Positions 42,740 to 51,553 of a DNA stretch of 64,000 nucleotides are shown here, piece after piece (positions within the stretch are counted from its first letter, which is position 1; the number at the start of each line of letters is the position of its first letter). The translations under genes were made by a program, and so were the position numbers. This DNA is from Myxococcus dinghuensis (GTDB lineage Bacteria; Myxococcota; Myxococcia; Myxococcales; Myxococcaceae), in assembly GCF_024198235.1 (NCBI RefSeq), contig NZ_JAKCFB010000009.1, forward strand, positions 1 through 64,000, written 5' to 3'. The notes beneath the pieces were generated by a model. It saw nothing but the letters and a program-made list of their open reading frames with translations, had not been told where the DNA came from and ran no database searches.

Positions 42740-44950
42740 CTAGTTCCCCGACTTGCACTCCGCCGCGAGCACGCCCGCCTGGCTGGGGAATCGTTCCTCC
42801 AGCGCACGCTTCACCTCGGCGACGGCCGTCGCGTTGCCGCCGTGGGCGTGGAGCTGGCACCGCGCCGCCAGCGCCCGAGGGTCCTCCGGCTTCAGCTTGT
42901 CCGCCTCCCGGTAGGCGCGCTCGGCGCCCGCGCTGTCGCCTTGTCGGAAGAGCACGGCCCCCAGGTAGTAGTGGGCCACGGAGAGCTTGCCGTCCTTGCG
43001 CAGCGCGCGCTTGAGGAGGCTCGCGGCCTCGTCCACGCGCTCCTGGCGGAAGCGCACGAAGCCCAGCTCGGCCAGGCTGGCCGCGTCGTCGTGCTCGCGC
43101 GTCCAGGCCGTCAGCACCGCGTTGGCCTCGTCCAGCCGGCCGCTCTGCGACAGCAGGCGTCCGTAGCGCGGCGTCACCTTCGAGGAGCCGGGCTGCTGCG
43201 CGTGGGCCCTCGCCAGCGCCGCCAGCGCGCCGGGCAGGTCGCCCTGGCGCTCGCGCAGGTCCGTCAGGGCCAGCGCCGGCCGCAGGTCCTTGGGGGCCAG
43301 CGCGGCGGCCTCGTCCAGGGCGCGCTCGGCGCGCTTGCCCCGGTTGAGCTCCGTGGCCGCGCGCGCCGCCAGCAGGTGCGCCTCCAGGTCCTTGGGGAAG
43401 CGCTGCACGGCGGCCTCGGCCAGCTCCAGCGCCTGCGCGTTCGCGCCCGCCTCCAGGAGCCGCTTCCCGGCGCGCGCCAGCTCCTCGGCGGTGGCGCGCG
43501 CGTCCGCGCCCAGGCCGGAGAGCGCCGCGACCTGGTCCGCCGCGTCGGTGGCGGCCTCGGCCCGGGCCAGCCTTTCGGCGGGGGTCGGCTCCGGCCGGCG
43601 CAGGTGCCACGCGCCTCCACCGCCGAGCGCCGCGAGCACCAGCACGCCCATCACGACCCACCCCACGCGCGAGCGCCGCCGGCCGGGCTCGCCCTCGCGG
43701 ATGCCGGAGATGTTGCTGGGCGTGGGCGGCGTGGAGTCGGTGGGCAGCGGCTCGCGGCGCACGGGCACCACCGTGCCGGGCGCGCTGCCCCGGAAGCCCG
43801 CCACGGTGGCCGAGTTGGGGAGGGCGCCCGTGTTGCCCACGGCTTGGAGGGGCTCGGGCTCCGGCGTCGGCGGGGGCAGCGGGGCCCACGCGGCGGGCAG
43901 CGTCATGGCCGCGTGGGGCGCGGCGTTCGGGTCGAAGACGCGCGGGGCCGGCGGCGTGCCGCCATGGGACGGGTCCGCCATGCGCGCGCGGCGCAGCGCC
44001 TGGCGCTTGGGGTCGCGGTCCGGCGGGAAGAGCGTGTCGACGTAGGAGGCGACCTGCTCGGCGGAGGCGACCTCGGCCGGCCCGCCGATGGCCTCGATGG
44101 CGTCGATGAAGGACTCGAGGCTGTCGAAGCGCGCGGCCGGGTCCCGCTGCAGCGCGGTGAGGCACACCAGCTCCAGCGCCGCGGGCACGGACGGGTCGAA
44201 CGTGGTGGGCGGCTTGGCGCGCCCCTCGGCGATGCGGCCCAGCACCTCCTCCGCCGTCATGCCGGTGAAGGGGCGGCGTCCGCACAACTGCTCGTAGAGC
44301 ATGACGCCCGCGGCGAAGAGGTCCGCGCGGTGGTCCACGGGCTTGCCGGCGATCATCTCCGGCGACATGTAGAAGAACTTGCCCTTGAGCACCCCGGGCT
44401 CCGTGCCCGAGCCGAGCGCGTCCGCCTTGGCGATGCCGAAGTCGATGACCTTCACCGCGCCGTTGACGCCGACGTGGATGTTGTCCGGCGTGAAGTCGCG
44501 GTGGACGATGCGCAGCGGCCGGCCCGCCTCGTCCACCGCGCGGTGCGCGGCGTCCAGGCCCCGGCACGCGTCCACCAGCACGCGCAGGGTGATGCCCAGC
44601 GGCACGCGCTGGCCCCGCTCGGCCGCCCCCTGCCGCAGCTCCGCGAACGAGCGCCCCTCCAGCAGCTCCATCGCGATGAACGGCTCGGTGCCCTCCATCC
44701 CCAGCTCGAGGATGGAGACGACGTTGGGGTGGCGCACCTGCGCGGTGATGCGGGCCTCGTTGAGGAACATCTGCACCACGCGGCGGTCCGTGGCCAGGTG
44801 CGGCATCAGCCGCTTCACCGCCACCGCGGGTCCCCGCTCGCCGTTGTCCTCGAAGCGCCGCCCCAGGTACACCTCCGCCATGCCGCCCGTCGCGATGCGC
44901 GCGGACAGCCGGTAGCGGCCGACCCAGTAGGTGTTGGGACCCGACTCCAA
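42740..44950 (-). CDS. Ser/Thr protein kinase with TPR C-terminus
   Basis: 736 aa. Kinase domain (residues 12-285) with ARIATGGMAEVYLG, the Lys in AVAVKRLMPH, IVHRDFTPDNIHV, KVIDFGIAKA (DFG) and FFYMSPEM. The catalytic loop is HRDFTPDN: the usual Lys of HRDLKPxN is Thr, a change common in myxobacterial kinases (HRDVSPxN type). A Pro-rich linker (about 320-430), a membrane helix (VGWVVMGVLVLAALGGGG, near 440) and about seven TPR units (460-730) follow. The repeats are probably periplasmic and would gather partner proteins. The downstream esterase and deacetylase may be co-transcribed. Confidence 0.93.
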   Translation of the reverse strand: MESGPNTYWVGRYRLSARIATGGMAEVYLGRRFEDNGERGPAVAVKRLMPHLATDRRVVQMFLNEARITAQVRHPNVVSILELGMEGTEPFIAMELLEGRSFAELRQGAAERGQRVPLGITLRVLVDACRGLDAAHRAVDEAGRPLRIVHRDFTPDNIHVGVNGAVKVIDFGIAKADALGSGTEPGVLKGKFFYMSPEMIAGKPVDHRADLFAAGVMLYEQLCGRRPFTGMTAEEVLGRIAEGRAKPPTTFDPSVPAALELVCLTALQRDPAARFDSLESFIDAIEAIGGPAEVASAEQVASYVDTLFPPDRDPKRQALRRARMADPSHGGTPPAPRVFDPNAAPHAAMTLPAAWAPLPPPTPEPEPLQAVGNTGALPNSATVAGFRGSAPGTVVPVRREPLPTDSTPPTPSNISGIREGEPGRRRSRVGWVVMGVLVLAALGGGGAWHLRRPEPTPAERLARAEAATDAADQVAALSGLGADARATAEELARAGKRLLEAGANAQALELAEAAVQRFPKDLEAHLLAARAATELNRGKRAERALDEAAALAPKDLRPALALTDLRERQGDLPGALAALARAHAQQPGSSKVTPRYGRLLSQSGRLDEANAVLTAWTREHDDAASLAELGFVRFRQERVDEAASLLKRALRKDGKLSVAHYYLGAVLFRQGDSAGAERAYREADKLKPEDPRALAARCQLHAHGGNATAVAEVKRALEERFPSQAGVLAAECKSGN

Positions 44951-45279
44951 GATGGCCGCAGTCTATGTGTAGGAGGCCACCCGCGTGCACTCTCAGAAGT
45001 CCGAGGGGGACGCCTGCCTGGATGCCAATGTGATGCCACCGTGATGTGGGACCTTGGCGGCGCGCGTCGAAGGAGGGGCCCGTCCTCTCGCGGACAGTCC
45101 GGGGCCCCGTCGACCCCGCAGCGTGATGTCGACGGGCGAGGGGGGCGGGCGCGGCGCACGCGCGTGCGGGCGTTTCACGCGGCGTGGACGCGCTGCTGCC
45201 TGCTCGCGCGAGGGGGCGAGGGGAGTGTTAACGTCGGCGGCCGCTGACCCGCCACGCGCGTCGTTCTTCGTTCGGAGGG
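44951..45279. other. 329-bp divergent intergenic region
   Basis: The region lies between the kinase-TPR gene and the amidohydrolase gene, both of which start outward from it. It should contain two promoters. I see no clear -35/-10 pair. A weak repeat pattern of GATGCCA/GATGTGG around 45020-45055 is noted (ATGCCAATGTGATGCCACCGTGATG). No open reading frame is supported. Confidence 0.3.
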
Positions 45280-46569
45280 ATGTTGGGCACCGTCCTCAAG
45301 GGTGGTTTCGTCGTCGAGCTGGAGCCCGCGGTGGTGGAGCGTGTCGACCTGCGCATCGAGGGTGAGCGCATCGTCGCCCGCGGCCCCGACCTGGCGCCCG
45401 TGGGGGATGACGAGGTGGTGGCGCTGTCGGGCAAGCTGGTCTTCCCGGGGCTGGTGAGCGCCCACCACCGGCTGCACGCGGTGCTGGGGCGCGGGATGCC
45501 CCACCCCCAGATGGACGGCTACCAGGACCTGTTGGAGAAGGTGCTCTGGCCCTACGAGGACGCGTTCGACCTGGACGCGGTGCAGGTGGTGGGGACCGCC
45601 GGGGGCCTGGAGGCGCTCCAGTGCGGCACCACCACCGTGTGCAACCTCCACTCGTCGCCCCGCGCCGTCTCCGGCTCGCTGGTGCGCCTGGCCCGGGGGC
45701 TCCACGAGGTGGGTGTCCGGGGGGTGCTCTCCTACGCCGTGTCGGACCGCTCGGGCGCCATGGTGCGCGAGGAGGGGCTCGAGGAGACGGTGGGCTTCGC
45801 CCAGAAGGCCCAGGGGCGCTTCCGGGGACAGGTGGGCGCGGGGCCCTGCTTCACGCTGGGGGCGGACGCGCTCCAGGGGCTGGCGGAGGCCCTGAAGACG
45901 ACGAACACCGGCCTCCACCTGCCGCTGGCGGAGGACCCGCTGGACGAGCGGCTGTCCAACGAGCGCCACGGCGCCTCGCCGGTGCCGCGCCTGCTGGACG
46001 CGGGGCTCTTGTCGCCGCGCAGCCAGTTGGCCCACGTGGGGCACCTGGCGTGGGCGGACCTGGCGCAGGTCATCGCGACGGGGTCGTGGATCGTCCACAC
46101 CCCGCGCGCCAACCAGGGGTTGGAGGTGGGCTACGCGCCCGCGCTGAAGTTCGGGGCGCGCGCGACGCTGGGGGCGGACGGCGTGTCGGCGGACCTGTTC
46201 GCGGAGGCGCAGGCGGCGTACCTGCGCTCGCGCGAGGCGGGGCAGCCCATCGACGTGCTGCGCTACCTGGCCAACGGCCACCGGCTGGTGTCGCAGGTGT
46301 TCGGGGCGCAGGTGGGCCCCATGCGCGAGGGGGCGTTGGCGGACCTGCTCGTGCTCGACTACCTGCCGGCCACGCCGCTGACGGCGGAGAACCTGGCCTG
46401 GCACGTGGTGTTCGGCCTGGGCAGCCGGCACGTGGAGGCGGTGATGGTGGACGGTGTGTGGCGGATGTGGGCGCGCAGGCCCCTGTCGGTGAACCCCTCC
46501 GTGGTGGCCGAGCAGGCGCGCGAGGCGGCGGCCGCCGTGTGGGCGCGGATGGCGGAATCGAAGTCGTAG
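45280..46569 (+). CDS. Amidohydrolase-superfamily protein (SsnA/chlorohydrolase-like)
   Basis: 429 aa. TIM-barrel amidohydrolase with the beta-sandwich ends of the SsnA/TrzN/guanine-deaminase group: [38 protein letters not shown], then a [14 protein letters not shown] block, [32 protein letters not shown] and [11 protein letters not shown], ending [11 protein letters not shown]. The first metal motif, usually H-x-H, reads H-H-R, so the second His ligand is lost; the H-x-H on the next strand reads H-L-P. The Asp of GADG and the His of AHVGH are present. Metal binding or catalysis could be altered. The family deaminates or dechlorinates nitrogen heterocycles; no substrate can be named. Confidence 0.83.
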   Translation: MLGTVLKGGFVVELEPAVVERVDLRIEGERIVARGPDLAPVGDDEVVALSGKLVFPGLVSAHHRLHAVLGRGMPHPQMDGYQDLLEKVLWPYEDAFDLDAVQVVGTAGGLEALQCGTTTVCNLHSSPRAVSGSLVRLARGLHEVGVRGVLSYAVSDRSGAMVREEGLEETVGFAQKAQGRFRGQVGAGPCFTLGADALQGLAEALKTTNTGLHLPLAEDPLDERLSNERHGASPVPRLLDAGLLSPRSQLAHVGHLAWADLAQVIATGSWIVHTPRANQGLEVGYAPALKFGARATLGADGVSADLFAEAQAAYLRSREAGQPIDVLRYLANGHRLVSQVFGAQVGPMREGALADLLVLDYLPATPLTAENLAWHVVFGLGSRHVEAVMVDGVWRMWARRPLSVNPSVVAEQAREAAAAVWARMAESKS

Positions 46570-46615
46570 CCCGCGCGGCTTGCCTGTCCCGGTGGGGGCG
46601 GGTGAAATCGCCGCC

Positions 46616-47185
46616 ATGCTCGCTCCCGTACTCGTCGCAGGGCTGCTGGTCGGCGCCATCCCCCAGGTCGGAGACACCGCTCCGGATTTCACGGTGAAGG
46701 ACACCGACGGCAAGGTCTACATCCTGTCGGAGCTGGTGAAGCAGGGGCCCGTCATCGTGGCCTTCTTCCCCAAGGCCTTCACCAGAGGCTGCACCAAGGA
46801 GTTGAAGGCGTACACGGCGCGGCACGCCGAAATCGAGCAGCTCCAGGGCCGCGTGCTGGCCTTCAGCACGGACGACGCTCCCACGCTCACGCGCTTCAAG
46901 GCGGACCTGAAGGCGCCGTTCCCCTTCATCCCCGACCCCGAGGGCAAGGTGGTGGACGCCTACGACGTGAAGATGCCGCTGGTGACGGTGTCCAAGCGCT
47001 ACACCTTCGTCGTGGGCGCGGACCGCAAGGTGCTCAAGGTGGACTCGGGCGGCGACGCCGTCGACCCCACGGGCGCCATCACCTCGTGCTCGCAGGGCAA
47101 GGCCGCGGCGCCCACCGCCCCGGTGGCGACTCCCGGGAAGGACGCCGCGCCCGCGAAGGACGCCGCGGCGAAGCCGGTGAAGTAG
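46616..47185 (+). CDS. Exported Bcp-type peroxiredoxin
   Basis: 189 aa. N-terminal hydrophobic segment ([19 protein letters not shown]) acts as a signal or anchor. The thioredoxin-fold domain has [20 protein letters not shown], where the Cys is the peroxidatic residue in the P-x3-T-x2-C motif. The resolving Cys of two-Cys Bcp (five residues later) is missing, so it is a 1-Cys form or uses the distal Cys in ITSCSQ. The tail is a low-complexity Ala/Lys/Pro repeat. It would reduce peroxides in the periplasm. It is 46 nt behind the amidohydrolase gene and may share its message. Confidence 0.87.
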   Translation: MLAPVLVAGLLVGAIPQVGDTAPDFTVKDTDGKVYILSELVKQGPVIVAFFPKAFTRGCTKELKAYTARHAEIEQLQGRVLAFSTDDAPTLTRFKADLKAPFPFIPDPEGKVVDAYDVKMPLVTVSKRYTFVVGADRKVLKVDSGGDAVDPTGAITSCSQGKAAAPTAPVATPGKDAAPAKDAAAKPVK

Positions 47186-47236
47186 CCGTTCCGCTCCACC
47201 AGGACCGGGGATGAGCGGACGTCCGCGCGAGCGCGC

Positions 47237-47764
47237 TCATCCCTGGGGCGGGAGCGCGCGGTTGTCGAAGACCTGCGCCGGGAAGTTCTCCACGTAGGTG
47301 TCCTCGAAGCGCCCGCCGGTGTACTCGCGGATGACCTTGCGCCAGAAGGCGATGGCGGCGCCGTTGCCGGGCAACTGGCTGACCTCCCAGGCGCCGCGGA
47401 AGTGGTCGAAGACGGCGCGGGCCGCCAGCCGTCCCAGGCCCCGGCCGCGCTCGCCGCGCAGGATGAAGAACTCGCTCATCCGGAAGTCGCGCCCGCGCGT
47501 CATGTAGGGGAAGGGCGCCTGCGCGACGAAGGCGAAGCCCACCGTGCGCCCGTCGTCCCGCAGGAGCAGCGGGTGCACCTCCGGCGAGGGCGCGAGCCAC
47601 GTGGGCAGGAAGTCCGGCTCCCAGCGCCCCTCCGCGTCCAGGTGGTACTCCACCCCGAACTCGCTCAAGTCGTGCAGGTAGAGCGGGTACAGGTTGCGCA
47701 ACAGCGGGTGCTCGGCCGGCGTCGCACGGAGTATCTCCACCAGGTCCCTCCCGCGACCCAGCAT
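47237..47764 (-). CDS. GNAT-family N-acetyltransferase
   Basis: 175 aa. The acetyl-CoA motif A is RMSEFFILRGERGRGLGRLAARAVFDHF (R/Q-G-x-G-x-G/A shape: RGRGLG), followed by GAWEVSQLPGNGAAIAFWRKV, the usual N-x-x-A-x-x-F-(W/Y) end. The N-terminal half contains YPLYLHDLSEFGVEY, common in this subgroup. Substrate unknown. ATG at 47764 (MLGRGRDLVEIL). Confidence 0.88.
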   Translation of the reverse strand: MLGRGRDLVEILRATPAEHPLLRNLYPLYLHDLSEFGVEYHLDAEGRWEPDFLPTWLAPSPEVHPLLLRDDGRTVGFAFVAQAPFPYMTRGRDFRMSEFFILRGERGRGLGRLAARAVFDHFRGAWEVSQLPGNGAAIAFWRKVIREYTGGRFEDTYVENFPAQVFDNRALPPQG

Positions 47765-47849
47765 GACCAATCCCGCGCGCGCCCACCAGCGTCCGTGCCC
47801 GCCCTCGGCATGGGGCAGGACGGACCCTGGAGGGCGGGCGTGGCGCGGG

Positions 47850-49955
47850 TCAGTGCGTGACTTCGGTGGCGCTCATCGGCGGGGTGCCGCGGGCGTGCGC
47901 CTGGGCGTGCTGCGCGAAGAGGAAGCGCCGGATGGCGGTGCGCGTGAGCAGCCCGCAGGTGGCGATGCCCTGGGGCGCGGCGACGGGGAGCGCGTCCACG
48001 TCCTCCTGGTCCATCACCCGCACCGCGTGGGCCAGGTCCGCGTCCGGTGACAGCAGGGGCAGCTTGCGCGCCAGGTCGCTGGCCACCAGCAGCGGGTAGA
48101 CGGCCTCGTCGCGCCACACCTCGCGCAACTGCTGCACCTGGACGATGCCGTACACCTGTCCGGAGGTGTCCAGCACGGGCAGGGTGCCCGTCTCGGAGGT
48201 GAGCAGCAGGTCCGCCAGCGGCCGCAGCGGCAGGCCCGCGGGCACCGGCGGCAGGTGCTCCATCAGCGCGCGCACGGGCGTGGCCTCCAGCAGGTCCGCG
48301 TCGCTCTGCACCTTCGGCGACTTGCGCTCGATGAGGTAGTGGCACAGCGCGGAGGCGATGGTGCACGTCACCATCAGCGGCAGGATGATGTCGTGGTTCC
48401 CGCTCAGCTCGTAGATCATCATCATCCCGGTGAGGGGGCCGCGGTTGAGCGCCGCCACCGCGCCGCCCATGCCCACCAGGGCGTACGCGCCGCTGGGCCC
48501 GGTGCTCGCCGGGAAGAAGTAGTGCACCAGCGTGCCGAAGGCCCCACCCGCCATGGCGCCGATGACGGCCGCGGGGAAGAAGGTCCCACCCGAGCCGCCG
48601 CTGCCGATGGTGAGCGCGGTGCCCACCAGCTTCAGCACGCACGCGGTGACGAGGAAGAAGAACGGCAGTTGTCCCACCGCGGCCAGGTTGATGTAGTCGT
48701 GCCCGCTGCCCCACACCGTGGGGCTGACGAAGGCCAGCAGGCCCGCGCACAGGCCACCCAGGCCCGCGCGGAAGTGCAGCGGCTTCTTCGCGAGCCACGG
48801 CGACAGCTTCCCGCCCCCGCCGCCCCGGAAGAAGTGCTCCACCCCGTGGAGCAGCCGCACGAAGCCGAAGGCCAGCAGCCCGCAGCCGATGCCCAGCACC
48901 GCGTACGCCAGCACCTCCGAGCCGCTCACCAGGTCGTACGACACCTGGCGCAGCAGGGGCGCCTCACCCAGCACGCCCTGGCTCACCAGCGTGCCCGCCA
49001 CGCTGGCGAGGATGATGGGCGAGAAGACGCGCAGCTCGAACTCGCGCAGGATGATCTCCATCGCGAACACGGCGCCCGCGATGGGGGCGTTGAACGACGC
49101 GGAGATGCCCGCGCCCGCGCCGCACGCCAGGAGGATGGACAGCTCCCGGCGGCTGAAGCCCAGCACCCGGCCCACCGTCGACGCGAAGGCCGCGCCGCCG
49201 TACACGATGGGGCCCTCGCGCCCGGCCGAACCCCCGCTGCCGATGGTGATGGCCGACGCCACCAGCTTCAACAGGCCCCGGTCCGCGGGCACCACGTTGG
49301 CGCCGCTCTTCACCGCGCGCACCACCTCCGGGACCCCGTGCCCGTGGGTCTCCGGCCGGTCGCGCAGGAGCCGTCCCACCAGCACGCCACCCAGCGTCGG
49401 CGCCAGCAACATCAACCACCAGGGAAGCTGCGGCACCACGTCCGACAGCGCGTGCGCGTGGCCGAAGACGCTGTTGAGCGCGGACAACGCCACCAGCGGG
49501 TAGTAGAGCGACAGCGCGCCCAGCGTCAGCAGCGCCAGCAGCCGCAGCCGCCGCTTCACCTCGTCCCGAGGACCCCCTGGCTCGATGACCCGCGCCAGCA
49601 GCAGCGCGCCCAGCGCCAGCGGCGCCCCCACGAAGGCGTACTCCAGATGCCACCGCGCGGACGCGAACGCCTCCACCAGCGTCTGGAGCTGGCCGCGGCG
49701 CAGCGTGTGCGCCAGCTCCGCCGTGCCGAAGGTGATGCCGGTGAACAGGCCGATGAGGTTGGAGAAGATGCCCGCGGCCAGCCCGCTGTAGAGCCCCACC
49801 ACCGCGCCCGCGATGGGCAGCACGGACGGACCGGGCAGCCGCAGCCGGTTGGACGCCTGGAGCGTCAGGTAGAGCAGCCGGCTGAGCCGCTCGCGCAGCC
49901 TCGTCCACACCGGGGTCGGGGTCGAAGTGCCTGGCGGAGGTTCGTCGAGATTCAT
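47850..49955 (-). CDS. ClC-family chloride channel/transporter with CBS domains
   Basis: 701 aa. About 11 membrane helices with the family motifs: HGHGVPEVV (G-x-G-(I/V)-P), IGSGGSAGREGPIVY (the gating Glu in GREGP), FNAPIAGAVFAMEIILREF and IGSGGSGGTFFPA (GxFxP), plus the Tyr region GPSGAYALVGMGG. The second Glu of the FIIEE proton-glutamate site of E. coli ClC is Ile (AMEIIL), so a channel or non-proton-coupled mode is possible. Two C-terminal CBS domains (about 560-680) likely sense nucleotides. The ATG at 49955 is chosen as GGAGG lies 4-8 nt upstream. It stands alone. Confidence 0.93.
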   Translation of the reverse strand: MNLDEPPPGTSTPTPVWTRLRERLSRLLYLTLQASNRLRLPGPSVLPIAGAVVGLYSGLAAGIFSNLIGLFTGITFGTAELAHTLRRGQLQTLVEAFASARWHLEYAFVGAPLALGALLLARVIEPGGPRDEVKRRLRLLALLTLGALSLYYPLVALSALNSVFGHAHALSDVVPQLPWWLMLLAPTLGGVLVGRLLRDRPETHGHGVPEVVRAVKSGANVVPADRGLLKLVASAITIGSGGSAGREGPIVYGGAAFASTVGRVLGFSRRELSILLACGAGAGISASFNAPIAGAVFAMEIILREFELRVFSPIILASVAGTLVSQGVLGEAPLLRQVSYDLVSGSEVLAYAVLGIGCGLLAFGFVRLLHGVEHFFRGGGGGKLSPWLAKKPLHFRAGLGGLCAGLLAFVSPTVWGSGHDYINLAAVGQLPFFFLVTACVLKLVGTALTIGSGGSGGTFFPAAVIGAMAGGAFGTLVHYFFPASTGPSGAYALVGMGGAVAALNRGPLTGMMMIYELSGNHDIILPLMVTCTIASALCHYLIERKSPKVQSDADLLEATPVRALMEHLPPVPAGLPLRPLADLLLTSETGTLPVLDTSGQVYGIVQVQQLREVWRDEAVYPLLVASDLARKLPLLSPDADLAHAVRVMDQEDVDALPVAAPQGIATCGLLTRTAIRRFLFAQHAQAHARGTPPMSATEVTH

Positions 49956-50080
49956 TGGTCCTCCCACTAACCCAAACCGCGCGTGGAAGCTTCAACCTTT
50001 GTGCGGGGCCGTCGGCCGGGCGCCGTGTGCCCCGGGGGGCGGACGCGGGGACCGTCAGGGGGCGAGGTGTTGGCCAGGCC

Positions 50081-50872
50081 TCAGGGGGCGTGGCTGCGCG
50101 TGGGCAGCCGCGAGCGCAGCAGCACCGCGAGCCCCGCCAGCGCCAGCCAGGGTGCCAGGTGGCCGGTGAGCAGGTGCCCGGCCGTCCCGTCCGAGCAGTG
50201 GACGTGAATCACCAGCAGGCTGACGCCCCCCGCGGAGAGCCCCGCCGCCACCGCGCGCACCGGTTGGAAGGCGGACCGGCACAGGAGGACGAGGACGCAG
50301 GCCAGGGGGACCACCGACAGGAGCACCTCGGAGGCCATGCAGCCCAGGCCGCCCATGGGGGGTGGGCGCATCCGCTGTCCGGTACCGCCCGCCAACTGCG
50401 CCACGGCCACGACCGTGGCTCCCAGCAGCAAGGCGCCCCACGAGGGCACCTTCCGTCGCTGGGGCGCGAGCGCCAGATAGGTGCCCGCGCCGACCAGCGC
50501 GAGGATGAGCAACCCCACGCCCGCCACGACCCACGGCGCGGCCTGGTTTCCCACCCAGCTCCCCCGTCCCAGGAGCGCCAGCCCCAGCGCCATCACCCCC
50601 ACGTCCACGCCCAGCAGCACCAGCAGCTCGCGCCACCACGGCGTGGCCCGTGGGCGCGCCGTCAGCTCCTCGAGCGCGAGGCGGTGCGCGGTCTCCAGGC
50701 CCGTCCCAGGTGCCCCGGCGCCCGCGTCCCCACCCGAGGGGGCGATGCTCTCCAGCGCCTCGAAGCCCCCCGCGAGCGCGCGGCAGTCCTCGCACCCCGC
50801 GACGTGGGCGGCCAGGTCGGGGGGCAGCGGCGTCCCCAGGGCGTCCATCACCTTCAGGCACGCGGGCGTCAT
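50081..50872 (-). CDS. Membrane anti-sigma factor with zinc-binding N-terminus
   Basis: 263 aa. The N-terminus has HVAGCEDCRAL (His23-x3-Cys27-x2-Cys30), the zinc anti-sigma (ZAS) motif. About six membrane helices follow (e.g. LLVLLGVDVGVMALGLALL, WVVAGVGLLILALVGAG, GALLLGATVVAVAQLAGG), which resembles NrsF-type anti-sigma factors. The start codon overlaps the stop of the ECF sigma gene by 4 nt. It should hold the sigma factor inactive until a membrane signal frees it. Confidence 0.87.
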   Translation of the reverse strand: MTPACLKVMDALGTPLPPDLAAHVAGCEDCRALAGGFEALESIAPSGGDAGAGAPGTGLETAHRLALEELTARPRATPWWRELLVLLGVDVGVMALGLALLGRGSWVGNQAAPWVVAGVGLLILALVGAGTYLALAPQRRKVPSWGALLLGATVVAVAQLAGGTGQRMRPPPMGGLGCMASEVLLSVVPLACVLVLLCRSAFQPVRAVAAGLSAGGVSLLVIHVHCSDGTAGHLLTGHLAPWLALAGLAVLLRSRLPTRSHAP

Positions 50873-51492
50873 CCCGTCGCCTCCTCGCGCAGGGCGGCGA
50901 GCAGCTCGCGCAGCCGCGCGTAGCCCCGGTGCGCGCGCACCTTCACCGCGCTCTCCGTCAGGCCCAGCGTGTCGGCGATCTCCGCGAAGCCCATGCCCTC
51001 GAAGCGGTGCAGGAGGATGGGGACGCGCTGGCCCTCGGGCAATTGGTCGAGCGCCTGGCGCACGGCCCGCTCCAGGCCCACGTCGCGGGGGCCGGCGACC
51101 TCGGCGGGGACGTCCACCGGCAGGTGGCCCTCGGCCGTCAGCTCCTCCGGCCGGTGGCCCCGGCGCAGCTGGTCCCGCGCGGCGTTGGTGGCGATGGCGT
51201 ACAGCCAGGGGCGGAAGCGGGAGCCGGCCTGGAAGCGCCCCCGGGAGCGCACCAGGGACAGGAACGTGAGCTGCACCAGGTCCTCGGCGGTGGCGGGGCT
51301 GCCCGTCAGGCGGGTGAGGTACCCGCGCACCGCAGGGGCGTGCCGCTGGAAGAGCGCGTCGAACGCCGGGGCTTCACCTGCGCAGAACCGGGCCATCAAC
51401 ACCTCGTCCGTCTCGGTGGCGACGGACGCGCGCACCGGCTCTCCTCCGGTACGCGGGGGCGCGGTGGGCGGTTTCAACGGCGAGGGGGACAC
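50869..51492 (-). CDS. ECF RNA polymerase sigma factor
   Basis: 207 aa, GTG start. Region 2: LMARFCAGEAPAFDALFQRHAPAVRGYL, ATAEDLVQLTFLSLVRSRGRF and RPWLYAIATNAARDQLRR (the -10 binding helix). Region 4: ALDQLPEGQRVPILLHRFEGMGFAEIADTLGLTESAVKVRAHRGYARLRELL, with the -35 HTH. It is coupled to its anti-sigma gene by ATGA overlap. No target promoter can be named from the window. An in-frame ATG, MARFCAGE, is an internal alternative but cuts region 2. Confidence 0.94.
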   Translation of the reverse strand: MSPSPLKPPTAPPRTGGEPVRASVATETDEVLMARFCAGEAPAFDALFQRHAPAVRGYLTRLTGSPATAEDLVQLTFLSLVRSRGRFQAGSRFRPWLYAIATNAARDQLRRGHRPEELTAEGHLPVDVPAEVAGPRDVGLERAVRQALDQLPEGQRVPILLHRFEGMGFAEIADTLGLTESAVKVRAHRGYARLRELLAALREEATG

Positions 51493-51553
51493 GCGCCTGG
51501 CACTGTAGCCGGTTGCTCCCGGCCCGGGTGAAGCGCGTGCCTTCCGCGCGGGG

